DNA of 64,000 nt, taken from NCBI GenBank assembly GCA_905221295.1, contig CAJNCP010000006.1:19381-83380 (forward strand), given 5' to 3'. This stretch comes from a bacterium (GTDB taxonomy: Bacteria > Bacillota > Bacilli > Lactobacillales > Streptococcaceae). Positions 37,899 through 46,443 of the stretch are shown one piece after another. Made by a program: the position numbers and the translations under genes. The notes below the pieces were generated by a model, which ran no database searches, was not told the DNA's origin, and was given only the letters and a program-made list of their open reading frames with translations. Every line of letters starts with the position of its first letter. Within the stretch, counting starts at the first letter, position 1.

Positions 37899-38224
37899 AT
37901 CTTTACTAATGTAGTATGCTTCCGGGGTATAATGATAGAGCAAAACAAATAAGGGTGTCTCCGTAATTCCTTCCAACATCTCTTTTAATACTCCATCTGG
38001 ATTGATAATCTCTCCTGTTTTAGTGAAATAAACACCTTGTTCACCATTCCGATTACGGAGTTCCCAGGCCACATTATTTCCTTGAACAGACGGCAAATAA
38101 CCTTTCTTTTCTAGAAAACAAAAAAATCTTTCACCGTCATATCTTCAGGAATCTCAAATTCTGTCTCATGGGGCAATACATCGTCCCCCATACAGACAGA
38201 ATCTCTATCAACTCGGATTTTCAT
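37890..38224 (-). pseudogene. Frameshifted small protein gene, possible orphan immunity-like family
   Basis: Reading from the ATG at 38224 gives MKIRVDRDSVCMGDDVLPHE and ends at a stop inside VKDFFVF. Adding one T to the run of seven T just before that stop restores a frame (CFLEKKGYLPSVQGNN) that continues to 37890, for about 111 residues. Only the second half is an open frame as it stands. Small proteins beginning MKIRVDRDSV with a duplicated-barrel look are common accessory genes in streptococci, some next to toxin loci; function is unproven. A sequencing error in the homopolymer is possible. Confidence 0.65.
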
Positions 38225-38317
38225 TTCGCTCTGTCCTTATAAGTTTCTATTTGAACGCTATCAAAATAAATCTAAGTACCTCTATTGTAACACATTCCCT
38301 TTGTATTTTTGGGTTAT

Positions 38318-38884
38318 CTAGCTATTATCATAACTTTCCATTGTCTCTTCCACTTCTGCCAAGGTTACTCCAAACAACTCCAACCGCTTGAGCAGCTGTT
38401 TTCCATTGGAATAGCCGATGCGGAGCTGTTCACCTAGATACTCTCTGCGCCTACGACTGTCTGCTCCCGCCAAGAAACCTAGGCGAATCAAGTCACCACG
38501 ACTGATGTCAAACTCGTTCTCGTTTTCAAATTGCTCTGTCACCTGAGCCAGCGCTGTTTTTAGATCTTCATAGCTGGCGTGTTCGATTCCCAGAGAACGT
38601 CCCTTGGACTTAGATTTGGGAACAGCCTCATCTCGCTTGAGAAAGGCATGCTGCACAGTTGGAATGGCCGTCATAATCATGCGACGAATGCGCTCCCCAT
38701 TAAAATCTGGATCTGTAAAGACAATGACTCCATGCAATTCATGCAGGCGCTGAATGCGTTCTATATCCTGGTCATTTATTGCGGAACCTCGTGTCTCATA
38801 GGTTTCCACGTCAAAGTAACGTTTGAGATTAGCCGTATCATCGCGACCTTCAACCACGATGACTTGGGAAATTTTTTCTTTCAT
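38318..38884 (-). CDS. rnmV: Ribonuclease M5
   Basis: A 188-residue Toprim-domain nuclease that performs final maturation of 5S rRNA. The Toprim acidic motifs are visible: VVEGRDDTANL near the start and FTDPDFNGERIRR in the middle. The ATG at 38884 shares one base with the tatD stop (TGATG), so the genes are coupled. In most Firmicutes the next gene is ksgA; here an accessory island of about 1.3 kb intervenes. Confidence 0.93.
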   Translation of the reverse strand: MKEKISQVIVVEGRDDTANLKRYFDVETYETRGSAINDQDIERIQRLHELHGVIVFTDPDFNGERIRRMIMTAIPTVQHAFLKRDEAVPKSKSKGRSLGIEHASYEDLKTALAQVTEQFENENEFDISRGDLIRLGFLAGADSRRRREYLGEQLRIGYSNGKQLLKRLELFGVTLAEVEETMESYDNS

Positions 38885-39657
38885 CACTTGCTGTCCAATC
38901 CAAAGATACGCTCTGCATTTGCAGTCGTTGCTGCCGCCAGCTCTTCTGTCGTCATCCCACGCAAGTCGGCGATAAAGTCCACCACATAGCGTGTGTAGGC
39001 TGTTTTGTTTTCACGGCCACGTTTAGGAACAGGAGCCAGATAGGGCGCATCCGTTTCTACCAAAATCTTGTCTAACGGAAGTTCTCTAGCAGCCTCTTGG
39101 ATATCCGTCGCTTTCTTAAAGGTCACCACACCTGAAAAAGAAATAGTCATGCCAAGCTCGACAAACTTCTCAGCCCACTCCAAAGAACCTGAAAATGAAT
39201 GCATAATCCCACCACGAGGACCAACGCCCTCACTCTTGATAATCTCATAAGTATCTTCTAGCGCATCACGGGTATGGACCACAAAAGGCAAATTCAAATC
39301 CTTAGACAACTGAATCTGACGGCGAAAAACCTGCTCCTGCACTTCCTTAGGTGCTGTCATCCAATGGTAGTCCAGACCAATCTCCCCCAAGGCAACAACC
39401 TTGGGATGTTTTAGTTTTTCAAGCAAGTAAGCTTCGACCTCATCTGTGTAAGTGCCTGCTTCCGTCGGATGCCAGCCAATAGTTGCGTAGAGTTGCTCAT
39501 ACTCATCTGTCAATTCTAGGGCTCGCTCAATGGTCGGTGTATCAAAACCAACAATATTCATCTGTGTCACACCCATCTCAGCAGCCAAGGCGATTTCTTC
39601 TGCCTCACGTCCTGCAAATTCTTCTACATTTAAATGTGTGTGCGTATCAAAAATCAT
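38884..39657 (-). CDS. tatD: TatD family deoxyribonuclease
   Basis: A 257-residue metal-dependent TIM-barrel nuclease. The HxH metal site is FDTHTHLN at the N-terminus, with later ligands in GEIGLDYHW, PFVVHTRDA, MHSFSG and ETDAPYLAP. The ATG at 39657 begins the conserved MIFDTHTHL; a longer frame to 39861 lacks family similarity and would overlap the divergent transporter. It heads tatD-rnmV. Confidence 0.93.
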   Translation of the reverse strand: MIFDTHTHLNVEEFAGREAEEIALAAEMGVTQMNIVGFDTPTIERALELTDEYEQLYATIGWHPTEAGTYTDEVEAYLLEKLKHPKVVALGEIGLDYHWMTAPKEVQEQVFRRQIQLSKDLNLPFVVHTRDALEDTYEIIKSEGVGPRGGIMHSFSGSLEWAEKFVELGMTISFSGVVTFKKATDIQEAARELPLDKILVETDAPYLAPVPKRGRENKTAYTRYVVDFIADLRGMTTEELAAATTANAERIFGLDSK

Positions 39658-39808
39658 CTCTTCTAACCTCATTTTCTTCCATCTATTATACCAAAAATAG
39701 CATCCCTCGGCTTGTAAAAATATTCTAATACCGATCATTCTCCCTTGACTGCCTTTTTTCAAAGCAGTATAATAACACTTATTGAAATTTTCAGCAAAGG
39801 AAAAGAAA

Positions 39809-41653
39809 ATGTTTAGAAAATTAAAATATACCTTTATCGGTCGACCACTCAAGTCTCTCACAGACGGCGAAGGGGGATTGTTGGGAAAAATGCAGGCACT
39901 TGCAATGTTATCCAGTGATGCCCTGTCTTCTATTGCCTATGGACCTGAACAAGTCATTCTCGTTTTAGTCAGTCTCTCTCCTCTCGCTATTTGGTGGAGC
40001 CTCCCTATCGGTATTTTTGTCCTCTTACTCCTCGCTAGTTTGACCATTTCCTATCGTCAAATTATCCACGCCTATCCTCAAGGTGGTGGGGCTTATATGG
40101 TCACTCGGGAAAATCTCTCCCCTGAACTAGGCTTGATTGCAGGCGGTAGCCTCCTTGTTGACTATATGCTGACAGTAGCCGTATCCGTTGCGTCTGGAGC
40201 TGATGCTATTACAGCAGCCATCCTTGCCCTCCATCCCTACAATCTTCATATCTCTATTTTCCTAGTCTGCCTGCTCATGCTCTTAAATTTAAGAGGATTG
40301 AAAGAATCTGCCAGCTCTCTGATGATTCCCGTCTACCTCTTTATCTTCAGTACCGTCTTTCTCTTGCTTTATGGGTTCTTTCAACTATTTACAGGTTCCC
40401 TAAACTATCAGGCAACTTCAACCATTGGACAAACCGTTCCAAGCCTTTCCATCGTTCTCCTATTGAGAGCCTTTACCAGTGGCTCTGCCTCTCTGACAGG
40501 GGTTGAAGCTATTTCAAATGCGGTACCATTTTTCAAAACTCCGAAAGAAAAGAATGCTGCTCAGACCTTGACCATCATGTCGCTCATTTTAGGTTTTCTT
40601 TTTGCGGGCATTACCTTCCTAAACTACTGGATGGGCATCACACCTCAACACGGAGAAACCATCCTCTCACAAATGGCAAAGGGCATTCTTGGGAATTCAT
40701 TCTTTGGTCATGCTAGCTACTATCTCTTCCAGTTCTCAACAGCCTTGATTCTAGCTGTAGCTGCAAATACTGGCTTTTCAGCCTTCCCTATGCTAGCTTA
40801 CAATATGGCTAAAAACAAATATATGCCCCATCTCTTTATGGAAAAAGGAGACCGCCTAGGCTACTCCAATGGAATTTTAACTCTTGCTTTTGGAGCTATG
40901 ATCCTTCTTCTCATTTTTAATGGTAATACCGAACGTTTGATTCCTCTTTATACTATCGGGGTCTTCGTTCCCTTTGCCCTTTCTCAGACTGGGATGATTC
41001 GCCATTGGAAAAAGGAAAAAGGAGCAAACTTCTTAAAATCTGCCTTCGCTAATATCCTTGGGGCCATCATTTGTTATGCCATTGTCCTCATTTTACTCCT
41101 CTTCAGACTGGGTGATATCTGGCCATTCTTCCCAATTATCCTAGTCTTAACCTTCCTCTTTTTGTCCATTCACAACCATTACCAAAAAGTGGCAAAACAA
41201 CTACGACTCTACGAAGGAATTGAAAAGCGCACTTATGACGGCAACCTTGTCCTTGTCCTAGTAGGAAATGTTACCAGAGTCAGTGTCGGAGCCATTAACT
41301 ACGCTCAAAGTATCGGTGATGAAGTGTTAGCCATGCACATTTCTACTAAAGAAACGGCAGAAAAAGACCAAGAAATTCTTCAGGAATTTGCCGACTACTT
41401 CCCAAATATCACTCTGAAGAATATCAATACCAGTTACCGCGACATCATCACCCCTAGTGTTAAGTATGTCAAACGAATCGCCCAAGAAGCTAAGCAAAAA
41501 AACTACACCGTTACAGTCCTTGTCCCACAGTTTATCCCTAACAAGCCTTGGCAAAATATCCTGCACAATCAGATGAGCCTCAAACTAAAATACGCTCTCA
41601 GATGGCATGAAGACGTCGTTGTCGCCAGCTACTCTTATCACTTAAAAGAATAA
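39809..41653 (+). CDS. kimA: KimA-like potassium/proton symporter (APC superfamily)
   Basis: A 614-residue protein with about twelve membrane helices and a C-terminal cytoplasmic domain of about 150 residues. Many segments match my memory of B. subtilis KimA (YdaO): MLSSDALSSIAYG, YPQGGGAYMVTREN, GGSLLVDYMLTVAVS, LTGVEAISNAVPFF and a C-terminal HNQ-SxxLK region. KimA is a high-affinity K+:H+ symporter inhibited by c-di-AMP through its tail. General databases would label this an APC amino acid permease. The ATG at 39809 follows AAAGGAAAAG. No c-di-AMP riboswitch is visible in the 150-bp divergent gap to tatD. Confidence 0.82.
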   Translation: MFRKLKYTFIGRPLKSLTDGEGGLLGKMQALAMLSSDALSSIAYGPEQVILVLVSLSPLAIWWSLPIGIFVLLLLASLTISYRQIIHAYPQGGGAYMVTRENLSPELGLIAGGSLLVDYMLTVAVSVASGADAITAAILALHPYNLHISIFLVCLLMLLNLRGLKESASSLMIPVYLFIFSTVFLLLYGFFQLFTGSLNYQATSTIGQTVPSLSIVLLLRAFTSGSASLTGVEAISNAVPFFKTPKEKNAAQTLTIMSLILGFLFAGITFLNYWMGITPQHGETILSQMAKGILGNSFFGHASYYLFQFSTALILAVAANTGFSAFPMLAYNMAKNKYMPHLFMEKGDRLGYSNGILTLAFGAMILLLIFNGNTERLIPLYTIGVFVPFALSQTGMIRHWKKEKGANFLKSAFANILGAIICYAIVLILLLFRLGDIWPFFPIILVLTFLFLSIHNHYQKVAKQLRLYEGIEKRTYDGNLVLVLVGNVTRVSVGAINYAQSIGDEVLAMHISTKETAEKDQEILQEFADYFPNITLKNINTSYRDIITPSVKYVKRIAQEAKQKNYTVTVLVPQFIPNKPWQNILHNQMSLKLKYALRWHEDVVVASYSYHLKE

Positions 41654-41656
41654 AGA

Positions 41657-41700
41657 AAAGGCCCTACCAGAACCAAAAAGCGTCTGGTGGGGCCTTTTTC
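41657..41700 (+). terminator. Terminator after the KimA-like gene
   Basis: AAAAGGCCCTACCAGA and TCTGGTGGGGCCTTTTTC form a long stem. Confidence 0.85.
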
Positions 41701-41744
41701 TGAATCCAGCCACTATGCTTAACTAAAAAGCATGACTAGGAATA

Positions 41745-43709
41745 TTATTGAATGTGGTTAGCTAAATCTTCTTGGGCTTTTTTGTTGGACTCAACTTTTT
41801 CTTTTTGCCATTTTTCATAAAGCTCTTGGTACTGTTTCGCAGTCACGGGATCTTTTTGCAACTCAAGGTATTTGTAGTTGTCCGCATCCCCTTTGTGTCC
41901 AACAAATGAGAAGGCTCCTGTGAACGGTACAGTCTTACGGAAGATTGGATTAGCTCCTCCACTTTGAACCGGCAGAAAGAGAGCACTATCTGTTAGCCAA
42001 GCTTGAACTTCGGCAAATTTCTCATAGCGAACCTGAGTGTTTTCAACTTCTTTATCTGCCTCATCCAACAACTTCTTGTAGGTAGAGAGACCGATTTTTT
42101 CCTTGACATCATTGTCTTTTCCTGGAGTCAAGCCAAGATTTTTTAACTGAGAACCAGAGTCTGGATCCAAAAGATCAAGATAGGTTTTCGGATCTGAGTA
42201 ATCTCCACTCCAACCTGAGATATCAATGTCATAGTCCTTTTGTTCGGCTGTGTCAGCAAAGAAGGTTGCATTGTCTTTCTCGTCTGGAGAAAGTTGAATC
42301 ACATCGATAACAATATTATCTGATCCAAGTGTCTCCTCAACCGTCTGCTTGAAAGAACTGGCTTGTTGTACGTCCAACTTAGCAGTCTGGTCCACTGGCA
42401 TGTCTAGATGGATTGGGAAAGTCACACCTTCTGCTTGCAAACTTTCTTTGGCTTTGGCAAATTCTGCCTTGGCTTTATCAGCATTCAAGAAGGCAGGCTG
42501 AGCGTCGTTTAGATTGACATTAGCCCACTCTGAACCGTAGTTGACTATCTTTTCACTGACAGCATCTCCGAAGTTTTTCCCACCAATTTGAACAAAGTTG
42601 CTTGGTGTGACTATGTTTCGAAGGATACGGTCAGCTCCATCTTCTCCATTTGTCTGGGCGGCATAGGCATGACGGTCAAAGGCAAAGTTAATCGCCTGAC
42701 GGAAGTCCTTATTTTGCATAGCTGCACGGGAATCCGTCTTTTCTTTATCCGTCTGTTTCATGGTTTGATTGTAACTTTGACGGTTGACATTGAAGAGATA
42801 GTAGAAAGTCACAGCATTTTGAGGGGTATAAGTAATTTTATCCTCATTCCCTTTTTTCAACTGGTCAAAGACAGAGCTTGTCGGGAAGATACGGCCATCT
42901 GTGTAGTTGCCTTCTAAGAATCCTCGAGCCAAACTATCTTGGTCTGAACCATCATAGAAGGAAAGTTTTACCTTCTCAATCTTCACATTGTCCTTATCCC
43001 AATAATTAGGGTTCTTTTCAAACTCAATTAAAGATTTTGATGTGAAAGACTTGAACAAGTATGGCCCATTGGACAGGATGCTAGAAGGCGTTACACTTCC
43101 AAAGTCATCTCCCTTGGATTTCAAAAAGGCTTCATTCACAGGGCTCAAAATCCCCCCGGTTGTCTTCGAATTCCAATAAGACTCCGGCTTGTTCAAGGTG
43201 TATTGGAGAGTATAGTCGTCCACTGCCTTGACTCCAACCGTCTCAAAGTCAGATGTTTTCCCTTCGACATAATCTGCCAAACCTTTGATTGAATCTCGTA
43301 CCAAGTACAAGTTCTCAGCCTTTTTATCCGCTGCATACTTAAGACCTGTCACAAAGTCATGTGCTGTAACTTCAGCATACTCTTCTCCTTCAGAGGTATA
43401 CCACTTAGCTCCTTGGCGGATTTTATAGGTATAGGTCAAACCGTCTTTTGATACGGTCCATGACTCCGCCATAGAAGGAACGAGGTTGCCGTACTTATCA
43501 TTTTCCAACAAACCATCAATCAAGTTTGTCGTAATACTAGAGGTCGAGCCACGTGTTGAAGTGATATAGTCTAATGTATCTGGGTTGCTTACAAATACAT
43601 ACGAGTAGGTTTTATCTGCAGCATTTGACTGCGTTGAGCCACAAGCCGCCATCAAAAAGCTTGCACTCAAAATTCCAGCCCCTAGTAGGAGGGCTTTTGA
43701 TTTCTTCAT
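41745..43709 (-). CDS. Oligopeptide-binding lipoprotein, AliA/AliB-like
   Basis: A 654-residue SBP_bac_5 lipoprotein (lipobox MAAC, Cys about 23) closely resembling AmiA encoded at 16-18 kb, with shared blocks such as SWTVSKDGLTYTYKIRQGA and DGSDQDSLAR. No permease or ATPase genes accompany it, so like pneumococcal AliA and AliB it is expected to feed peptides into the Ami permease. Which Ali paralogue it represents cannot be settled here. It has its own promoter. Confidence 0.9.
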   Translation of the reverse strand: MKKSKALLLGAGILSASFLMAACGSTQSNAADKTYSYVFVSNPDTLDYITSTRGSTSSITTNLIDGLLENDKYGNLVPSMAESWTVSKDGLTYTYKIRQGAKWYTSEGEEYAEVTAHDFVTGLKYAADKKAENLYLVRDSIKGLADYVEGKTSDFETVGVKAVDDYTLQYTLNKPESYWNSKTTGGILSPVNEAFLKSKGDDFGSVTPSSILSNGPYLFKSFTSKSLIEFEKNPNYWDKDNVKIEKVKLSFYDGSDQDSLARGFLEGNYTDGRIFPTSSVFDQLKKGNEDKITYTPQNAVTFYYLFNVNRQSYNQTMKQTDKEKTDSRAAMQNKDFRQAINFAFDRHAYAAQTNGEDGADRILRNIVTPSNFVQIGGKNFGDAVSEKIVNYGSEWANVNLNDAQPAFLNADKAKAEFAKAKESLQAEGVTFPIHLDMPVDQTAKLDVQQASSFKQTVEETLGSDNIVIDVIQLSPDEKDNATFFADTAEQKDYDIDISGWSGDYSDPKTYLDLLDPDSGSQLKNLGLTPGKDNDVKEKIGLSTYKKLLDEADKEVENTQVRYEKFAEVQAWLTDSALFLPVQSGGANPIFRKTVPFTGAFSFVGHKGDADNYKYLELQKDPVTAKQYQELYEKWQKEKVESNKKAQEDLANHIQ

Positions 43710-43740
43710 AACTGTTCTCCATTTTTATAGTATGTGAAAT

Positions 43741-43769
43741 ATTATACACTATTTCAGCAAAAATATAAA
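43741..43769 (-). promoter_or_regulatory. Promoter of the Ali-like gene
   Basis: TTTATA (43764-43769) and TATAAT (43741-43746) on the minus strand are separated by 17 bp, about 30 bp before the start codon. Confidence 0.65.
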
Positions 43770-43794
43770 GCATTTTCAGACTGATATTATAGGA

Positions 43795-43831
43795 AAAAAG
43801 AAAAGCCAGTAGACTCGAGTTCCTACTGACT
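43795..43831 (-). terminator. Terminator after rpmH
   Basis: The minus strand pairs GTCAGTAG with CTACTGGC, followed by TTTTCTTTTTT. Confidence 0.8.
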
Positions 43832-43852
43832 TCTTTGTTGAATTCGTTTGGA

Positions 43853-43987
43853 TTATGCAGCCAAAACTTTGCGTCCTTTACGACGACGAGCTGCCAATAC
43901 GCGACGACCGTTTTTAGTTGACATACGGTTACGGAATCCGTGTTTACGCGCACGACGAAGTTTACTTGGTTGATAAGTACGTTTCAC
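43853..43987 (-). CDS. rpmH: 50S ribosomal protein L34
   Basis: A 44-residue, Arg/Lys-rich protein of exact L34 length (begins [20 protein letters not shown], ends GRKVLAA). The start is GTG at 43987 with GAGGAGG nine bases upstream. It is monocistronic, with a consensus promoter and terminator. The usual neighbours rnpA and dnaA are absent, so rpmH is detached from the replication-origin cluster here. Confidence 0.96.
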
Positions 43988-44061
43988 GATGAATACCTCC
44001 TCATAGATTTTGTATTCGTTTAGCCGGCTATAAAGTGATCAGTTACTAAACATACTTTACT

Positions 44062-44090
44062 ATTCTATCTGATTCTGCCACTTTTGTCAA
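44062..44090 (-). promoter_or_regulatory. rpmH promoter
   Basis: TTGACA (44085-44090) and TAGAAT (44062-44067) on the minus strand have a 17-bp spacer, as expected for a highly expressed ribosomal protein gene. Confidence 0.8.
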
Positions 44091-44131
44091 TAGCTCCAAG
44101 CAAATGTTTTCTAGCTTTTCCTATGAAAGCC

Positions 44132-45346
44132 CTATCTACGATACTGTTTCAAGAAACGTGTCATCTTTTCTTGGATTTGTGCCAATTCATCCACACGAGG
44201 AAGGTAAACGATACGGAAATGGTCTGGTTCCTTCCAGTTAAAACCGCGACCATGAACCAAAAGAACCTTTTCTTGTTTCAAGAAATTGAGGACAAACTGC
44301 TCATCATCATCGATGCGGTACATATTACGGTCAATTTTGGGGAAGATATAAAGACCCGCCTTAGGCTTGACTGCAGATAAACCTGGAATATCTTGAATAG
44401 CATTATAGATAAAGTTTCTTTGCTCATAGATACGACCACCAGGAAGGAGCAATTCGTCCACTGACTGGTGACCTCCTAGCGAGGTTTGTACAACTTGCTG
44501 GGCCAAAACGTTGGAGCAAAGGCGCATATTTGACAGCATATTGAGCCCTTCGATATAGCCCTTAACATGAGTCTTAGGTCCAGATAAGACCATCCAGCCT
44601 ACACGAAAACCTGCGATACGGTGAGATTTTGACAGACCATTCATGCTGACGCAGAAGATATCTGGAGCCAAACTTGCTACCGGTGTATGAACATGTCCGT
44701 CCATCACCATGCGGTCATAGATTTCGTCCGCAAAGATGATCAAATCGTTTTGACGTGCAATCTCAATAATATCCAACAAGAGTTCCTTAGGATAAAGAGC
44801 TCCAGTTGGGTTATTTGGATTGATAAGGACAATGGCCTTGGTATTAGAGCTAATCTTAGATTTAATATCGTCCAGATCAGGGTACCATTCTGCTTCTTCA
44901 TCACAGATATAGTGGACAGCATTTCCTCCAGCCAAGCTGACAGCAGCTGTCCAGAGAGGATAGTCTGGCATAGGTACCAAGACTTCATCACCGTTATCCA
45001 AAAGCCCTTGCATGGACATAACAATCAGCTCACTGACACCGTTACCTAGGTAGATGTCGTCGATGCCCACATTTGGAAATTTTTTCAGTTGGCAATACTG
45101 CATAATAGCCTTACGCGCCGAAAAAATACCCTTGGAATCAGAGTAACCTTCACTATCACGCGCATTCATAATCAAATCATGAATGACCTCATCAGGTGCT
45201 GTAAAACCAAATTCAGCAGGATTCCCTGTATTTAGACGTAAAATCTTTTCTCCGTTTGCTCGCATCCGCATAGCTTCTTCCAAAACAGGGCCGCGGATAT
45301 CATAGGCAACGTGCTCTAACTTACTAGATTTGTTATATTCTTTCAT
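44132..45346 (-). CDS. alaT: Pyridoxal phosphate-dependent aminotransferase, AlaT-like
   Basis: A 404-residue class I/II aminotransferase. The PLP-binding Lys lies in MNGLSKSHRIAGFRVGWM, with the Asn/Asp/Tyr cofactor contacts in INPNNPTGALY and FADEIYDRMV. The N-terminal KLEHVAYDIRGPVLEEA matches AlaT-type alanine/pyruvate transaminases. The precise amino donor is inferred from the subfamily. It is a single gene with a consensus promoter. Confidence 0.88.
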   Translation of the reverse strand: MKEYNKSSKLEHVAYDIRGPVLEEAMRMRANGEKILRLNTGNPAEFGFTAPDEVIHDLIMNARDSEGYSDSKGIFSARKAIMQYCQLKKFPNVGIDDIYLGNGVSELIVMSMQGLLDNGDEVLVPMPDYPLWTAAVSLAGGNAVHYICDEEAEWYPDLDDIKSKISSNTKAIVLINPNNPTGALYPKELLLDIIEIARQNDLIIFADEIYDRMVMDGHVHTPVASLAPDIFCVSMNGLSKSHRIAGFRVGWMVLSGPKTHVKGYIEGLNMLSNMRLCSNVLAQQVVQTSLGGHQSVDELLLPGGRIYEQRNFIYNAIQDIPGLSAVKPKAGLYIFPKIDRNMYRIDDDEQFVLNFLKQEKVLLVHGRGFNWKEPDHFRIVYLPRVDELAQIQEKMTRFLKQYRR

Positions 45347-45376
45347 CTTGTTTCCTCAATTCATCGAGATAGTAAC

Positions 45377-45405
45377 ATTATACCACTAGAAAGGGATTGC
45401 GACAA
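45377..45405 (-). promoter_or_regulatory. alaT promoter
   Basis: TTGTCG (45400-45405) and TATAAT (45377-45382) on the minus strand are separated by 17 bp, about 30 bp before the ATG. Confidence 0.75.
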
Positions 45406-45489
45406 GTTTCCTGAAATGAGCAAGCAAAGAAAAAACTCACAACGACTAGGTTCTCGCCTTCTAAATAACTAGAATGCAGAACCCTTTTC

Positions 45490-45789
45490 TCACATACCAA
45501 AAGACAAACCTAGTAAGACCAATGCTAAAAAGGAATCATACAAAAGATTAAACATGATAAAGAGCCCCCACGTGACCAAATAGTCCAAGCGACCACTTCT
45601 CTTTGCAATCACAAATAAAATGATGTGGTAGACTAAGTGAAAGAGAAGAAAGCCAACAAAACCTGGATAGAGAACAGGCACGACTCTTTCCAGCTGCCAA
45701 AGCATCACTACTTCTCCTACAAGTGACGCAAGGATAATTCCATGATAAAGAAGACTTATTTTTTTAGAAGCTTGAACAGAGCCTTTCAT
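45490..45789 (-). CDS. Hypothetical small membrane protein
   Basis: A 99-residue, highly hydrophobic protein with three or four membrane helices (about 12-32, 37-60, 68-97). I do not recognise the family and no motif suggests an activity. A GAGGGG ribosome-binding site lies about ten bases before the ATG. An inverted repeat (GGTTCT/AGAACC) about 10-45 bp beyond its stop could terminate it. It stands between alaT and the divergent usp gene. Confidence 0.6.
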   Translation of the reverse strand: MKGSVQASKKISLLYHGIILASLVGEVVMLWQLERVVPVLYPGFVGFLLFHLVYHIILFVIAKRSGRLDYLVTWGLFIMFNLLYDSFLALVLLGLSFGM

Positions 45790-45896
45790 ACTTTCTCATC
45801 CCCTCGCTGTGTTTCCTACTATCCCGTTTTCTTTTATTTTAACATATCTCCACCAAATCGAATCTCCAATAATATTTATTTAAATATGATTTTTAC

Positions 45897-45925
45897 TTTA
45901 CTTCTTTAGTGAAAAGGGTTACAAT
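45897..45925 (+). promoter_or_regulatory. usp promoter
   Basis: TTTACT (45897-45902) and TACAAT (45920-45925) are separated by 17 bp and followed by an AGGAGG Shine-Dalgarno. Confidence 0.6.
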
Positions 45926-45955
45926 AACAGTAAGAAAATTTCAGGAGGTTTCATT

Positions 45956-46408
45956 ATGGCACAACGTTACCAAAATGTTATGGTTGCAATTGATGGTTCT
46001 AAAGAGGCAGACTTGGCTTTTGTTAAAGGTGTTTACACTGCTCTACGCAATGATTCCAAGCTCACCATTGCCCATGTTATTGACACACGCGCTCTTCAAA
46101 GCGTATCTACCTTTGATGCTGAAGTTTACGAAGAACTTCAAGTAGATGCTGAAAGTTTGATGAAAGAGTACGAAAAACGTGCAAAAGATGCGGGTGTGAC
46201 CGATATTCATACCGTCATCGAAATGGGAAATCCAAAAACTCTCCTTGCTCGTACTATTCCAGACGCAGAAAATGTTGACTTGATTCTCGTCGGTGCAACA
46301 GGTCTTAATGCCTTTGAACGCCTCTTGGTTGGCTCTTCATCTGAATACATCCTCCGCCACGCAAAAGTTGATTTGCTGGTCGTGAGAGAACAAGAAAAAA
46401 CATTATAG
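45956..46408 (+). CDS. Universal stress protein, UspA family
   Basis: A 150-residue UspA-fold protein. The ATP-binding type motif is visible at the C-terminus as GATGLNAFERLLVGSSSEYILRHAKVDLLVVR (the G-2x-G-9x-G-S pattern), and the N-terminal strand is NVMVAIDGSKEADLA. It is likely an ATP-binding stress regulator. It is monocistronic, with AGGAGG ten bases upstream and its own terminator. Confidence 0.92.
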   Translation: MAQRYQNVMVAIDGSKEADLAFVKGVYTALRNDSKLTIAHVIDTRALQSVSTFDAEVYEELQVDAESLMKEYEKRAKDAGVTDIHTVIEMGNPKTLLARTIPDAENVDLILVGATGLNAFERLLVGSSSEYILRHAKVDLLVVREQEKTL

Positions 46409-46414
46409 GAATAC

Positions 46415-46443
46415 AAAAGGAGCCTGCTAGGCTCCCTTTTTTC
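46415..46443 (+). terminator. Terminator after usp
   Basis: AAAGGAGCC, loop TGCTA, GGCTCCCTTTTTTC. It also lies at the 3' end of the convergent HAD gene. Confidence 0.85.
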
